Assembly: GCF_004209775.1 (NCBI RefSeq)
Contig: NZ_CP035914.1
Span: 1,426,001-1,490,000 of the forward strand
Length of the DNA stretch: 64,000 bases
Direction of reading: 5' to 3'
Source of the DNA: Synechococcus sp. WH 8101
GTDB taxonomy: Bacteria > Cyanobacteriota > Cyanobacteriia > PCC-6307 > Cyanobiaceae
Made by a program: the position numbers and the translations under genes. Below, one piece after another: positions 42,786 through 51,865 of this stretch (the stretch's first letter is position 1; every line of letters begins with the position of its first letter). The notes below the pieces were generated by a model. That model was given only the letters and a program-made list of their open reading frames with translations, searched no databases and was not told the DNA's origin.

Positions 42786-43418
42786 ATGGCCAACACTCTG
42801 CGGGTGGTGGTTCCCCCCCATCCCCTGATCGCCCACTGGCTGACCGTGCTCAGGCATGGCGACACACCGGCGGCTCTCTATGGCACCGGCATGGAGGAGA
42901 TGGGCCGCTGGCTCACCTATGAAGCGGTGCGCGACTGGCTGCCCCACCGCGCCGAAACGGTCACCACCCCGGTGGCGACGACGGAGGGACGGGTCATTGA
43001 AACGGGCGTCCCCCTGTTGGCGATCCCCGTGCTCCCGGGGGGCTTGTCCCTTTGGCAAGGGGCCCGTCAGGTTCTTCCCAATGCGGATCTGTGCCTCTCG
43101 GGCATCCCCGACCAGGTAGAAGCGCAGGCGGGCCTGGTGCTGTTTCTCGATCAAATCGCCGACGGCAGCACCCTGTTGGCCCTGTTGGAGCAGCTTCAGG
43201 CCCGAGGCGTCGAGGATGCCCGGCGCCTCCGGGTGATCACGGCTGTCGCGGCGAGCCCCGGCTTGAAACGGATCGGTGAGCGCATGCCCGAGCTCACGAT
43301 TCACACGGCCTGCATCGATGAGGCACTCGACGCTGAGGGACGCATCACGCCGGGCATCGGCGATCCAGTGCAGCGCCAGCAGATTCGATCGGCGAGCCAC
43401 TCGGCCGGATCGACCTAA
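42786..43418 (+). CDS. uracil phosphoribosyltransferase-like protein with altered PRPP loop
   Basis: Protein of 210 residues with the UPRT fold. The N-terminal VVVPPHPLIAHWLTVLRHGDTP is characteristic (H-P-L...L-R). LLAIPVLPGGLSLWQGARQVLP corresponds to the substrate and flexible loop. The PRPP-binding loop, normally DPMLATGGS, reads LDQIADGST at 121-129, and the C-terminal GDAGDR uracil-binding segment is PGIGDPVQRQ. It might have weak or no UPRT activity, or a changed role; it is consistently found in picocyanobacteria as I remember. It starts 70 bp after the divergent pentapeptide gene. Confidence 0.78.
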   Translation: MANTLRVVVPPHPLIAHWLTVLRHGDTPAALYGTGMEEMGRWLTYEAVRDWLPHRAETVTTPVATTEGRVIETGVPLLAIPVLPGGLSLWQGARQVLPNADLCLSGIPDQVEAQAGLVLFLDQIADGSTLLALLEQLQARGVEDARRLRVITAVAASPGLKRIGERMPELTIHTACIDEALDAEGRITPGIGDPVQRQQIRSASHSAGST

Positions 43419-43442
43419 TCTGGGTGCACTGCGACACACCCC

Positions 43443-43733
43443 ATGGCCCAGCAGCGGGACACGGCCAGCGGCACCCTGATCACCCTGGTGAGTGGTGCCG
43501 TTCTCGGAGCTGCCGGGCTCGCCTGGTGGCTTCTTTCCGAGGCGGACCGACGCCAGCGCGGCCAGCGGCAACGCAACATGCTCTACGCCTCGCGCCTCCA
43601 AGACGGGAGCGAAGCCAGCGATCCCAGCCGGCGTCGGAACAACCAGGCCCAGCTTGAGCAACGGGTGGAGCAACTCAACGCCGCCATCGCCGATGTGCGC
43701 CGTCAGCTCGAAGATCTGGGCGCCAGGAACTGA
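43443..43733 (+). CDS. small membrane protein with coiled coil
   Basis: Predicted 96-residue protein. One transmembrane segment (about 10-31, LITLVSGAVLGAAGLAWWLL) is followed by a basic stretch (RRQRGQRQRN) and a C-terminal helix with heptad character (LEQRVEQLNAAIADVRRQLE, ending near residue 92). The N-terminus is probably outside the cytoplasm. No family recognised. It lies 24 bp after upp and 54 bp before ilvD. Confidence 0.65.
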   Translation: MAQQRDTASGTLITLVSGAVLGAAGLAWWLLSEADRRQRGQRQRNMLYASRLQDGSEASDPSRRRNNQAQLEQRVEQLNAAIADVRRQLEDLGARN

Positions 43734-43787
43734 GGGCTGCGCTCGGTAGGTTGGCGTCAGTCAATCACCGGGCTCCGGCTGCCATCG

Positions 43788-45458
43788 ATGCTCCGCTCCG
43801 ACGCCGTCACGCAGGGGATCCAGCGTTCACCCAACCGAGCCATGCTCCGCGCCGTTGGCTTCGGGGATTCCGATTTCGGCAAGCCGATCATTGGGATCGC
43901 CAACGGGTACAGCACGATCACGCCCTGCAATGTGGGGCTGAACGACCTCGCCCGGCGCGCTGAGGAAGCGGCCCGATTGGCCGGTGGCATGCCCCAGACC
44001 TTCGGCACGATCACGGTCAGTGATGGGATCTCCATGGGCACCGAGGGGATGAAATATTCCCTCGTGAGCCGTGAGGTGATCGCCGATGCGATTGAAACGG
44101 CCTGCAATGGCCAGAGCATGGATGGTGTGCTGGCCGTGGGCGGCTGCGACAAGAACATGCCCGGGGCGATGATCGCCATGGCCCGGATGAACATTCCGGC
44201 GATCTTTGTGTATGGCGGCACCATCAAGCCGGGCAAGCTCGGTGGCTGCGACCTCACGGTGGTGAGTGCGTTTGAGGCGGTGGGTCAGATCACCAGCGGC
44301 AAGATCGACGAAGAACAGCTCACAGCGATCGAAAAGAACGCCTGTCCGGGCGCGGGGAGCTGCGGCGGCATGTTCACCGCCAACACCATGAGTGCCGCAA
44401 TCGAAACGATGGGGCTGAGCCTGCCCTACAGCTCCACCATGGCGGCGGAAGATGCCGAAAAGGCCGAGAGCGCGGCGCGCTCCGCCGAGGTGCTGGTGGA
44501 GGCGATCCAACAAAACATCCGTCCCCTCGATCTACTCACCCGTGAAGCGTTTGAAAACGCCATCAGCGTGATCATGGCGGTGGGTGGCTCCACCAATTCC
44601 GTGCTGCACCTGCTGGCGATCGCCCGCACCGCGGGCGTGGAACTGAGCATCGACGATTTCGAGCGGATTCGGCAGCGAGTGCCCGTGATCTGTGATCTCA
44701 AACCCAGCGGCCGCTTCGTGACGGTGGATCTGCACCAGGCCGGTGGCATCCCCCAGGTGATGAAACTGCTCCTCGATGCCGGCCTGCTCCACGGCGACTG
44801 CCGCACGATCGAAGGCAAGACCCTCCGCGAGGTGCTCGCCGCTGTGCCGTCGGTCCCCCCCGCCGGCCAGGACGTGATTCGCCCCCTGAGCCATCCGCTC
44901 TATGCCAAGGGGCATCTGGCGATTCTCAAAGGCAACCTGGCCGAGGAAGGCGCGGTGGCCAAGATCAGCGGCGTCAAAAACCCGGTGATCACCGGCCCAG
45001 CCCGCGTGTTTGAAAGCGAGGAAACCTGCCTGGCCGCCATTCTCGACAAGCAGATCAACCCCGGCGATGTGGTGGTGGTGCGCAATGAGGGGCCGGTGGG
45101 AGGCCCGGGGATGCGGGAGATGCTCAGCCCCACCTCGGCGATCGTGGGCCAGGGGCTGCTCGACAAGGTGGCTCTGATCACCGATGGCCGCTTCTCAGGC
45201 GGCTCCTATGGCCTGGTGATCGGCCATGTGGCTCCAGAGGCCGCGGTGGGCGGCACGATCGGCCTGGTGCAGGAAGGCGACAGCATCACCGTGGATGCGA
45301 ACCAGCTGCTGATTCAACTCAACGTGGATGCAACCGAGCTGGCCCAACGCCGGGCCGCCTGGACCCAACCCGCACCCCGGTATCGCACCGGCATCCTCGG
45401 TAAATACGCCCGACTGGTGAGCTCCAGCAGTGTGGGAGCGGTCACCGATCAACCCTGA
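43788..45458 (+). CDS. ilvD: dihydroxy-acid dehydratase
   Basis: Fe-S enzyme of 556 residues that dehydrates dihydroxy acids in valine, isoleucine and pantothenate synthesis. Three Cys for the cluster can be located: in [16 protein letters not shown] and [15 protein letters not shown]. The C-terminal [11 protein letters not shown] motif holds the active-site Ser. Length is standard. ATG 43788 starts [10 protein letters not shown] as in other cyanobacteria. Oxygen sensitivity is typical of 4Fe-4S versions, while 2Fe-2S forms are oxygen-tolerant. The GluR-like gene begins 28 bp downstream. Confidence 0.97.
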   Translation: MLRSDAVTQGIQRSPNRAMLRAVGFGDSDFGKPIIGIANGYSTITPCNVGLNDLARRAEEAARLAGGMPQTFGTITVSDGISMGTEGMKYSLVSREVIADAIETACNGQSMDGVLAVGGCDKNMPGAMIAMARMNIPAIFVYGGTIKPGKLGGCDLTVVSAFEAVGQITSGKIDEEQLTAIEKNACPGAGSCGGMFTANTMSAAIETMGLSLPYSSTMAAEDAEKAESAARSAEVLVEAIQQNIRPLDLLTREAFENAISVIMAVGGSTNSVLHLLAIARTAGVELSIDDFERIRQRVPVICDLKPSGRFVTVDLHQAGGIPQVMKLLLDAGLLHGDCRTIEGKTLREVLAAVPSVPPAGQDVIRPLSHPLYAKGHLAILKGNLAEEGAVAKISGVKNPVITGPARVFESEETCLAAILDKQINPGDVVVVRNEGPVGGPGMREMLSPTSAIVGQGLLDKVALITDGRFSGGSYGLVIGHVAPEAAVGGTIGLVQEGDSITVDANQLLIQLNVDATELAQRRAAWTQPAPRYRTGILGKYARLVSSSSVGAVTDQP

Positions 45459-45486
45459 CGGACTGTCCGCCGGAACCCGCTCAGCC

Positions 45487-46608
45487 ATGGCTCCCCTCAG
45501 AACACCGCTGCTGCAGCTCGCAGCCTTGGTGGTTTTGCTCGCCCCCATCTCCGCCAGGGCCATGCCCCTGCGGGTGGGGGTCCCGATCGATCAGCCCCCC
45601 TGCAGTGAAGGCAGCAGCAGCGGTGGATATCGCGGCTGGGCTTACGACACCTGGGGCTCGATCGCCGATCATCTCGATCGAGACCAACTCCTGGTTCCGC
45701 TCGACTCGCTGGAGGCAGGACTGCAGGGTCTCGAAACCAATGCGCTGGATGTGCTCGCGACGTGTCTGACCAATACGCCAGGACGTGCCGCCCGGATCGA
45801 CTTATCCCTGCCCATCCGGGAAGACAGCCTGCGCTTGATCCAGAAGCGATCGGTCACCCCCCTGCAGGTGACCTTGGCTGTCGTCTCCAATCAGGTGCTG
45901 ATCGGTAGCTTGATGCTTCTGGTGGGCCTCTCCTGCCTCACGGCCGTGCTGCTGCAGGTTGCCGAACGGAACCATCAAGCGGTCAGCCCCCCACCAACCT
46001 GGCCGCAATTGCTCCGGCAGCTGCTGCAGAACACCGGAAGCTTGATCATCGGCTCAGGCATCCATTCCCTGGGCAGCCGATCTGCATCCATTTTGATCTG
46101 GACCAGTTTTGGCCTGATTCGCCTGGTGATCGCCGCATTCGTCACCGCCAGTCTCACCACTTGGCTGATCAACAAAGATGAGGCCGGTCCGCGCTTTCAG
46201 CTCCCAAGCCGCACGGCACGCGTGGTCTCAGCAAACGACCGGATCGGTGTGATCCAGAACCATGCCGCTGAGGAAATCCTCCGGGCTGCGGAGCTCAGCA
46301 CGGGAACGCAGTTCAAGCACCTGCGTCGCTACAGCAACCTCACGGCCCTGGCGCAGGCGGTGGCCCGGGATGAGGTTCGCTTCGGTGTGGTCGATAGCCA
46401 GGAGGCGATGGCGCTCACCAGCCAACGGCCATGGCAGCAGATGCTCACTGTGAACGAAGCCCGCAAGGCCTACTTCAGTTTCAGTCAGAGTTTTGGCTTC
46501 AATCCCCGCCTCCCCCAGGCGACCCAGCGGCAGATCAACCAAGGAATTAGCCGCCATCGGCTCCAACAGGCGCTTCTCGAGTCGGTGAACAGCACCTCCG
46601 AACCGTGA
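45487..46608 (+). CDS. GluR-like receptor protein lacking a K+ selectivity filter
   Basis: Protein of 373 residues with the same order as the GluR0-type channel at 10084. Signal peptide about 1-25; S1 lobe with DVLATCLTNTPGRAARIDLSLP (Arg100 or Arg103 as ligand contact); M1 about 133-158; pore-loop region 176-198; M2 about 200-227; S2 lobe with FGVVDSQEAM (Asp303 region). In the pore loop the K+ filter TVGYGD is replaced by GSLIIGSGIHS (184-194). It may be a channel with other selectivity, a non-conducting sensor or a subunit of a mixed channel. ATG 45487 is chosen for the signal peptide. It lies 28 bp after ilvD. Confidence 0.75.
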   Translation: MAPLRTPLLQLAALVVLLAPISARAMPLRVGVPIDQPPCSEGSSSGGYRGWAYDTWGSIADHLDRDQLLVPLDSLEAGLQGLETNALDVLATCLTNTPGRAARIDLSLPIREDSLRLIQKRSVTPLQVTLAVVSNQVLIGSLMLLVGLSCLTAVLLQVAERNHQAVSPPPTWPQLLRQLLQNTGSLIIGSGIHSLGSRSASILIWTSFGLIRLVIAAFVTASLTTWLINKDEAGPRFQLPSRTARVVSANDRIGVIQNHAAEEILRAAELSTGTQFKHLRRYSNLTALAQAVARDEVRFGVVDSQEAMALTSQRPWQQMLTVNEARKAYFSFSQSFGFNPRLPQATQRQINQGISRHRLQQALLESVNSTSEP

Positions 46609-46648
46609 CCGTCTCGCCGCAGCGGCGATCCTCTCAGCCGGCAAACGG

Positions 46649-47038
46649 TCAGAGATCAGAACCGCACAGCAACGCCCGCAGCCGCCGCGCCAGTGCTTCC
46701 AGTGGCGCCCCATCGCGAGGGCGCTCACACCGTTGGCCACTGCTGCCATCCATCCACACCGGATGGGATCCCTGCCAGAGCAACGGCCGCTCATCCTGCT
46801 GCCACCAACTGAGCATCAGGTGCAGATCAGCGCCACTGCGATAGATCTCCAGCTCCAGATCCAGCTCAGGGCGTCGGTCGCCGCCAGGGTCCCTGCTTTC
46901 AATCCGCAGGTGGGCGTCGTCTGCGGTCAGATCCACCGCACCATTCACGTTTGACTCCCCAACCACAGGCACGACCGCATGCCGCTGCGGTTTGAGGCAC
47001 ACATCCGCCGCCGCGGCAATCAGCACCTGCAAATCCAT
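46649..47038 (-). CDS. conserved hypothetical protein
   Basis: Predicted 129-residue soluble protein from ATG 47038, which overlaps the CIA30-gene stop by one base (TGATG). Segments AVDLTADDAHLRIES and LDLELEIYRSGADLHLMLSWW suggest beta strands, and the C-terminal LEALARRLRALLC is a helix. No known family. Its tight coupling to the CIA30-like gene suggests a common process. It is convergent with the GluR-like gene (40-bp gap). Confidence 0.65.
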   Translation of the reverse strand: MDLQVLIAAAADVCLKPQRHAVVPVVGESNVNGAVDLTADDAHLRIESRDPGGDRRPELDLELEIYRSGADLHLMLSWWQQDERPLLWQGSHPVWMDGSSGQRCERPRDGAPLEALARRLRALLCGSDL

Positions 47039-47574
47039 CAAACCACCGGTTCAATCGCGCGCACGAGCAGCTGAATCGGGCCAGCGCGGAAGCCGGTGTT
47101 CTCACGGCCATCCTCGGCAAAACGGGAATGGAGCAACTGGAGCCGGGTCACTCCCGAGGCATCAAAACGCACCGGCAGGGTCACGGGCTTGGCCCGGACC
47201 ACAGGCTTGAGATCAGCCAAGGGAATCACCGTGGTGGTGGTTCCCTCAGCCTCGGTCGGCAGCGAAGCCACCCAACGCAGCCCTCCCGGGATCAGATCGG
47301 TGAGGCCCAAAACACCATCGCGACAAGCGACAGCCAGCTTGAGGGTGCGACCACCTCCATCCACCACGATCCGCAACCCCTGGGCAGCGGACCAATCCAA
47401 CGGCGGCCGGAACACCGGAGAGCGGCAGCTCACAAAGCCGCCACCCTCGGCCACCACGTCACCCTCGAGCCAGAGGCCCTCGGAGCTGAAGCGGCAGCCT
47501 GCCCTGCTGGACCCGCCCATGATCGTGTCATTGAGGCAGGTCCAATCCGCAAGTCGAACAGACAAGGAGGCCAA
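47038..47574 (-). CDS. CIA30 family protein
   Basis: Protein of 178 residues with the jelly-roll CIA30 signature: WTCLNDTIMGGSSRAGCRF at 11-29 (seen here as NDTIMGGSS), GGFVSCRSP, and VTRLQLLHSRF near the C-terminus. In mitochondria CIA30 assists complex I assembly; in cyanobacteria and plants related proteins may assist NDH or photosynthetic complex assembly, but this is inferred. No signal peptide. It precedes the 129-residue gene in a coupled pair and lies 3 bp after the exported-protein gene. Confidence 0.85.
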   Translation of the reverse strand: MASLSVRLADWTCLNDTIMGGSSRAGCRFSSEGLWLEGDVVAEGGGFVSCRSPVFRPPLDWSAAQGLRIVVDGGGRTLKLAVACRDGVLGLTDLIPGGLRWVASLPTEAEGTTTTVIPLADLKPVVRAKPVTLPVRFDASGVTRLQLLHSRFAEDGRENTGFRAGPIQLLVRAIEPVV

Positions 47575-47577
47575 TCC

Positions 47578-48147
47578 TCAGTCGACCACGACGGCTTCGA
47601 ACACCACCAGATCGTTGTTCTTCAGGGCCTCGGCAACGGCGTTACCAACGGAAATCGCCCGGATGCGCGCGTTAATCACGTTGAGCGCAGCGTTGGGATT
47701 GACGTTGCTGGGCAGGGTGCCGAGCACATCGCCGAGGCTGAGCTGGCCGATGGCGATCACGGGCTGCTTGGCGATCTTGCCGGCCACGAAGTAGTCACTG
47801 AGCGCCACGATCCCAGCGGGAGTCGCCGTCTTGGTGGCGAGGGCCAGGTTGGTGAGGCGAGTGGCGATGGAGGAGCAGCGCTTCTTCACCGAAACGCCTC
47901 CCTGGGGAGCGTTCACCAGGGCCACGGGGTAGGAGCCGGAACCGGCCAACGGTGCGATCGTGCTGGGGTTGATCGCCACACCATCAGCGGGGCGGGGCAT
48001 GGGACCGAGACCCACCACATAGTTCTTGCCCGCTTTGAGGCACTGGAAGGCAAAGATCGTCTGGCTCTTGGCCTCAGCCATCGGCGCACCAAAAGCGAGA
48101 GCGGAGAGGGAGAGAGCGCCAGCGGTGGCAGCGAGGCGATGCAACAT
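47578..48147 (-). CDS. exported hypothetical protein
   Basis: Predicted 189-residue protein from ATG 48147. A signal peptide (about 1-26, ending PMAEA) precedes a mature domain with FAFQCLKAGKNYVVGLGP, a second Cys in VKKRCSSIATRL, and PVIAIGQLSLGDVLGTLP. Two Cys may form a disulfide. It is alanine- and valine-rich and probably periplasmic or lumenal. The earlier start at 48204 adds residues antisense to nothing known but out of character. No family recognised. It lies 25 bp after pgl. Confidence 0.65.
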   Translation of the reverse strand: MLHRLAATAGALSLSALAFGAPMAEAKSQTIFAFQCLKAGKNYVVGLGPMPRPADGVAINPSTIAPLAGSGSYPVALVNAPQGGVSVKKRCSSIATRLTNLALATKTATPAGIVALSDYFVAGKIAKQPVIAIGQLSLGDVLGTLPSNVNPNAALNVINARIRAISVGNAVAEALKNNDLVVFEAVVVD

Positions 48148-48172
48148 GGGAGGAAGGAAAAACGGCCCGAGC

Positions 48173-48889
48173 TTAAGGGGTCCCCAAGGCCGCCTCATCG
48201 GCAAGGATGATCACTTCGGCAGCCGGTTGCACCAGGCGAGCCGGGGTGCGCACAGGGGACTCGGCGGGATCGAGCAATCGACTGAGGGCCTGACGCTTGC
48301 CTTCACCGCTCACAAGGAACACCACCTGGCGGGCGGCGCTGAGCACGGGAGCGGTGAGGGTGATCCGATCCAGCCCCTTGCCGCGACCGATCGTGGTCCA
48401 GCGATCGCGCACCAACGGGGCCTCCGTGCCCGGGAACAGCGAGGCAGTGTGACCGTCATCGCCCAGACCGAGCAGCATCAGATCAAACACAGGCGGTGCA
48501 CCACTGCACAGGCGCGACACAAGGTCCGCGAAGGCTTCGGCACTGGCCTCAGCCGACGCCAGCTCCACCGTGGGTACGGGGTGAAAACAAGCACGTGCAC
48601 CCGGCTGCCCCGGCTTCAGAAGCGTGTTGCGCAGCATCCGGGCGTTGCTGGAGGCATCATCAGCGGCAACCCAACGTTCGTCGCCAAGCAGCACATCCAC
48701 CCGATCCCAAGGCAGGTGCTCATGGCCGAGAACCTCGTAGGCCCTGGCCGGTGTGGTGCCTCCGGAGAGGGCGATCTGGGCTCGGTCTCGCTGATCGAGA
48801 GCCAGATCAATTGCCGTGGCGATGTGCTCTGCGGCGCGGCGGGCCAGATCCTGGGGATCCTTGGCCCGCTCGATGCGATAAGAGGTCAT
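48173..48889 (-). CDS. pgl: 6-phosphogluconolactonase
   Basis: Enzyme of 238 residues hydrolysing 6-phosphogluconolactone in the oxidative pentose phosphate pathway. Matches: IALSGGTTPARAYEVL (phosphate-binding), LLGDERWVAADDASSNARML, and LMLLGLGDDGHTASLFPG, the strongest family marker (seen here as GLGDDGHTASLFPG). It is 10 bp downstream of gnd, the next enzyme of the pathway, so they are co-transcribed. This pathway supplies NADPH in the dark. Confidence 0.97.
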   Translation of the reverse strand: MTSYRIERAKDPQDLARRAAEHIATAIDLALDQRDRAQIALSGGTTPARAYEVLGHEHLPWDRVDVLLGDERWVAADDASSNARMLRNTLLKPGQPGARACFHPVPTVELASAEASAEAFADLVSRLCSGAPPVFDLMLLGLGDDGHTASLFPGTEAPLVRDRWTTIGRGKGLDRITLTAPVLSAARQVVFLVSGEGKRQALSRLLDPAESPVRTPARLVQPAAEVIILADEAALGTP

Positions 48890-48899
48890 CCGACGAACC

Positions 48900-50318
48900 T
48901 CAGTTCAGCCACTCGGTGTGGAACACACCGTCTTTGTCGACCCGCTCGTAGGTGTGGGAGCCGAAGCAATCGCGCATGGCCTGCACCAGGTTCTGGGGCA
49001 AGCGCGAGGTGCGGTAGCTGTTGATGTAATCCAGCGTGCTGCTCAGGCAGGGCACGGGAATCCCGGCCTCAGCGGCGCCAGCCACGATCCTGGCCAGGCC
49101 GGGTAAGCGACGGTTCACCTGATCGGCAAACCAGGGGTCAATCAGCAGATTGGGAAGCTGGGGATCAGCGTTGAAAGCATCCTGAATGCGCTTGAGCAGA
49201 CGGGCGCGAATGATGCAGCCGCCCTTCCAGATCTGGGCGATCGACGGCATATGCAGGTTGTAGTTGTGCTCGGCGGAGGCGATGCGTAGCAGCTCCATCC
49301 CCTGGGCGTAACTGGCCATGCAGGCCAGCACCATCGCATCCATCAACGGCGCCATGCCGTCGGCGGGGCTGCCCATGTCAAAGGGCTTCATTGCCGGCCC
49401 CTTGAGAAGGGTTTCGGCCTTGATGCGCTGATCCTTCATCGAGCTCATCACCCGACCGTTCAATGCGGCATAGATGGTGGGCACGGAAGCCCCCATCTGG
49501 AGGGCACTCACGACGGTCCAGAGACCGGTCCCCTTCTGGCCGGCCTTGTCCTGGATCTTCTCCACCAAGTCGCTGCCGTCATCGGGATCCTTGGTGCGCA
49601 GACACACTTCCGTGATCTCCACCAGATACGAAGACAATTCCTCGGTGCTGTTCCAGTGGGCAAACACATCTGCCATCGCGCTGCCGCTCAGGCCACCGAC
49701 CCGCTTCATCAGGTCGTAGCCCTCCGCCAGGATCTGCTCGATGCCGTACTCAATGCCGTTGTGCACGGTCTTGACGAAATGGCCCGACCCCCCGGGGCCG
49801 ATATAAGTGACGCAGGGCCCGTCTTCCACCTGGGCCGCCATCTTGCACACCAGACTCTCAATCGCGTCGTAAGAGGCCTTGGTGCCGCCGGGCATCATGC
49901 TCGGACCTTCCAGAGCACCCTTGGCACCACCGGACACGCCCATGCCGATGAAGCCAAAGCTTTTGCTCTCCAACTCAGCCACCCGTCGCTCGGTGTCGTG
50001 GTACTCCGAGTTGCCACCATCGATCAGTAGATCGCCTTCCTCCAGGTAAGGGGAGATCTGCTGAATCACAGCGTCGACCGGGCCACCGGCTTTCACCATC
50101 ATCAGGATCCGGCGGGGACGCTCCAGCTTGTTGACGAAATCCTGAAGGTCCGTGGCGCCCTGGATGTTGCGGCCGGCCCCGCGCCCGGCGAGGAACTCCT
50201 CCGTCTTGGCGTAGGTGCGGTTGTAAACGACGCTGGAGAAACCGTTGCGTTCAGCGTTGAGGACGAGATTCTCGCCCATCACGCCGAGACCGATCAGACC
50301 GAAGTGCGCCTTGGACAT
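48900..50318 (-). CDS. gnd: 6-phosphogluconate dehydrogenase, decarboxylating
   Basis: Enzyme of 472 residues oxidising and decarboxylating 6-phosphogluconate to ribulose 5-phosphate with NADP+. The Rossmann motif is GLIGLGVMGENLVLN. Catalytic and substrate motifs are GVSGGAKGALEGPSMMPGG and the Lys/His in SGHFVKTVHNGIEYG. Homodimeric, cytoplasmic. The upstream 113-bp gap contains a hairpin with CACTG-GGGT-CAGTG that is also found before rpe. Confidence 0.97.
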   Translation of the reverse strand: MSKAHFGLIGLGVMGENLVLNAERNGFSSVVYNRTYAKTEEFLAGRGAGRNIQGATDLQDFVNKLERPRRILMMVKAGGPVDAVIQQISPYLEEGDLLIDGGNSEYHDTERRVAELESKSFGFIGMGVSGGAKGALEGPSMMPGGTKASYDAIESLVCKMAAQVEDGPCVTYIGPGGSGHFVKTVHNGIEYGIEQILAEGYDLMKRVGGLSGSAMADVFAHWNSTEELSSYLVEITEVCLRTKDPDDGSDLVEKIQDKAGQKGTGLWTVVSALQMGASVPTIYAALNGRVMSSMKDQRIKAETLLKGPAMKPFDMGSPADGMAPLMDAMVLACMASYAQGMELLRIASAEHNYNLHMPSIAQIWKGGCIIRARLLKRIQDAFNADPQLPNLLIDPWFADQVNRRLPGLARIVAGAAEAGIPVPCLSSTLDYINSYRTSRLPQNLVQAMRDCFGSHTYERVDKDGVFHTEWLN

Positions 50319-50329
50319 GGATCCGTGAA

Positions 50330-50353
50330 GTCATTCACTGGGGTCAGTGTGAC
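50330..50353. promoter_or_regulatory. inverted repeat upstream of gnd
   Basis: GTCA-TT-CACTG-GGGT-CAGTG-TGAC; inner arms 50336-50340 and 50345-50349. It lies 12 bases upstream of the gnd start codon. A similar CACTG-N3-CAGTG occurs before rpe (54353-54365). Confidence 0.4.
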
Positions 50354-50430
50354 CACGACGGAGCGATTCGGCTGCAACCTGCACAACCTCTGACAGAAGG
50401 AGGGGATCGGTGGCGATCCCGCTGGCGCGA

Positions 50431-51726
50431 TCAGATCACCGTGCCATCGGGGATGGAGGCATTCTTCACCACCACAACGATGCCGTTGCGGATGTAGAAA
50501 CCCAGCTCAGGCCGGTCGGCTTCTTCCACGTGGTCTTTGTTGACGATGGTGACGTTGGAGCCGATCCGGGTGTTCTTGTCGAGGATGGCGCGTTTCACCG
50601 TGGTGCCCTGACCCACACCCACCGGAATGCCACCACGCTCCCTGAGAACGGCGCGCTCGGTGGAGGATTCGAAGAAATCAGCCCCCATCAGCAGCGAATC
50701 TTGAAGCACCACATCGTTTTCCACCCGGCTGCGCACACCCAGCACGCAATGGTGAATGCTGCACGACTTGAGCATGGTGCCCTCGCCGATGATCGACTCC
50801 GTGATCTGGGCATCCACGAGTTTGCTGGGTGGTAGATAACGGGGCCGGGTGTAAATCGGAAAGTCTTCGTCGTAGAAGCTGAAGGGCGGTGAAGGTTGCT
50901 GGGTCAGGGCCAGGTTGGCCTCGTAAAAAGCTCCGATCGTTCCGATATCTTCCCAGTAATCATCAAACACATAACTCTTGAGCGTCATGCCACCCGCCAG
51001 GGCCTCAGGAATGACCTCCTTGCCGAAATCCTTATGTTGGGGATGATCGTTAAGGAGATCGATCAGCGCCTTACGGCTGAACACATAAATGCCCATCGAC
51101 GCCAGATAGGGCTTCTGCTCAGCCGATTCCGGTGACAAGCCGAAGCGGGAGGTGTCTACGGCCATCTCTTTGAGGGAGTTTCCCTTGGGCTTCTCCCGGA
51201 ACTCCTGAATGGTGCCATGGGCATCGGTGCGCATCAGGCCGAACGCCTCCGCCTGCTGGGGGTCAACCGGAAGAGCGGCTACGGTGAGATCAGCTCCCGA
51301 CTGACGGTGATGCTCTACAAAGAGGCTGTAGTCCATCCGGTAGAGCTGGTCCCCGGAGAGGATTAGATATTCATCAACATCCCATTCCTGAAACAGCCAT
51401 TGATACTTACGCACCGCATCGGCGGTGCCCTCAAACCAGGATGGGCTTTCAGGTGTTTGTTGAGCCGCCAACACTTCCACGAACCCCTGACCGAAACCTG
51501 CGCTGAGGTCGTAGGTCTGGGAGAGATGTCGGTTCAGCGATGCACTGTTGAACTGCGTCAACACATACATCTTGGTGATGTTGGAGTTGATGCAGTTGCT
51601 GATCGGAATATCGATCAATCGATATTTTCCAGCCAGTGGGACCGCCGGCTTGGCCCTCATCTTGGTGAGCGGGTAGAGGCGGGTTCCTGCTCCCCCCCCC
51701 AGAATGATGGCCAGAACGCGCTTCAT
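50431..51726 (-). CDS. glgC: glucose-1-phosphate adenylyltransferase
   Basis: Enzyme of 431 residues making ADP-glucose for glycogen. The N-terminal [30 protein letters not shown] (recognised by [12 protein letters not shown] and [14 protein letters not shown]) holds the catalytic site; [12 protein letters not shown] and EFREKPKG are typical. The C-terminal beta-helix ends with the activator-site segment [17 protein letters not shown]. 3-phosphoglycerate activates and phosphate inhibits the cyanobacterial enzyme. ATG 51726 is standard; a longer frame upstream lacks homology. Confidence 0.97.
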   Translation of the reverse strand: MKRVLAIILGGGAGTRLYPLTKMRAKPAVPLAGKYRLIDIPISNCINSNITKMYVLTQFNSASLNRHLSQTYDLSAGFGQGFVEVLAAQQTPESPSWFEGTADAVRKYQWLFQEWDVDEYLILSGDQLYRMDYSLFVEHHRQSGADLTVAALPVDPQQAEAFGLMRTDAHGTIQEFREKPKGNSLKEMAVDTSRFGLSPESAEQKPYLASMGIYVFSRKALIDLLNDHPQHKDFGKEVIPEALAGGMTLKSYVFDDYWEDIGTIGAFYEANLALTQQPSPPFSFYDEDFPIYTRPRYLPPSKLVDAQITESIIGEGTMLKSCSIHHCVLGVRSRVENDVVLQDSLLMGADFFESSTERAVLRERGGIPVGVGQGTTVKRAILDKNTRIGSNVTIVNKDHVEEADRPELGFYIRNGIVVVVKNASIPDGTVI

Positions 51727-51865
51727 GCCGCCCCCTTCAGATCGGCGTTGCGCGTGCAAACTTACCGGACATTGCGCCGTTCCAACCGCCATCCGGTGAA
51801 GATCGGCCAAGAATGCTGGGAATCAGGTCTGGACTGCAGCGGTGACCGGACGGAAAGGCAAGGCC

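Noticed and set aside
50403-50420. Hairpin GGGATCG-GTGG-CGATCCC after glgC, considered as terminator
   Set aside because: No U-run follows in the direction of glgC transcription; it may be a processing site or chance.
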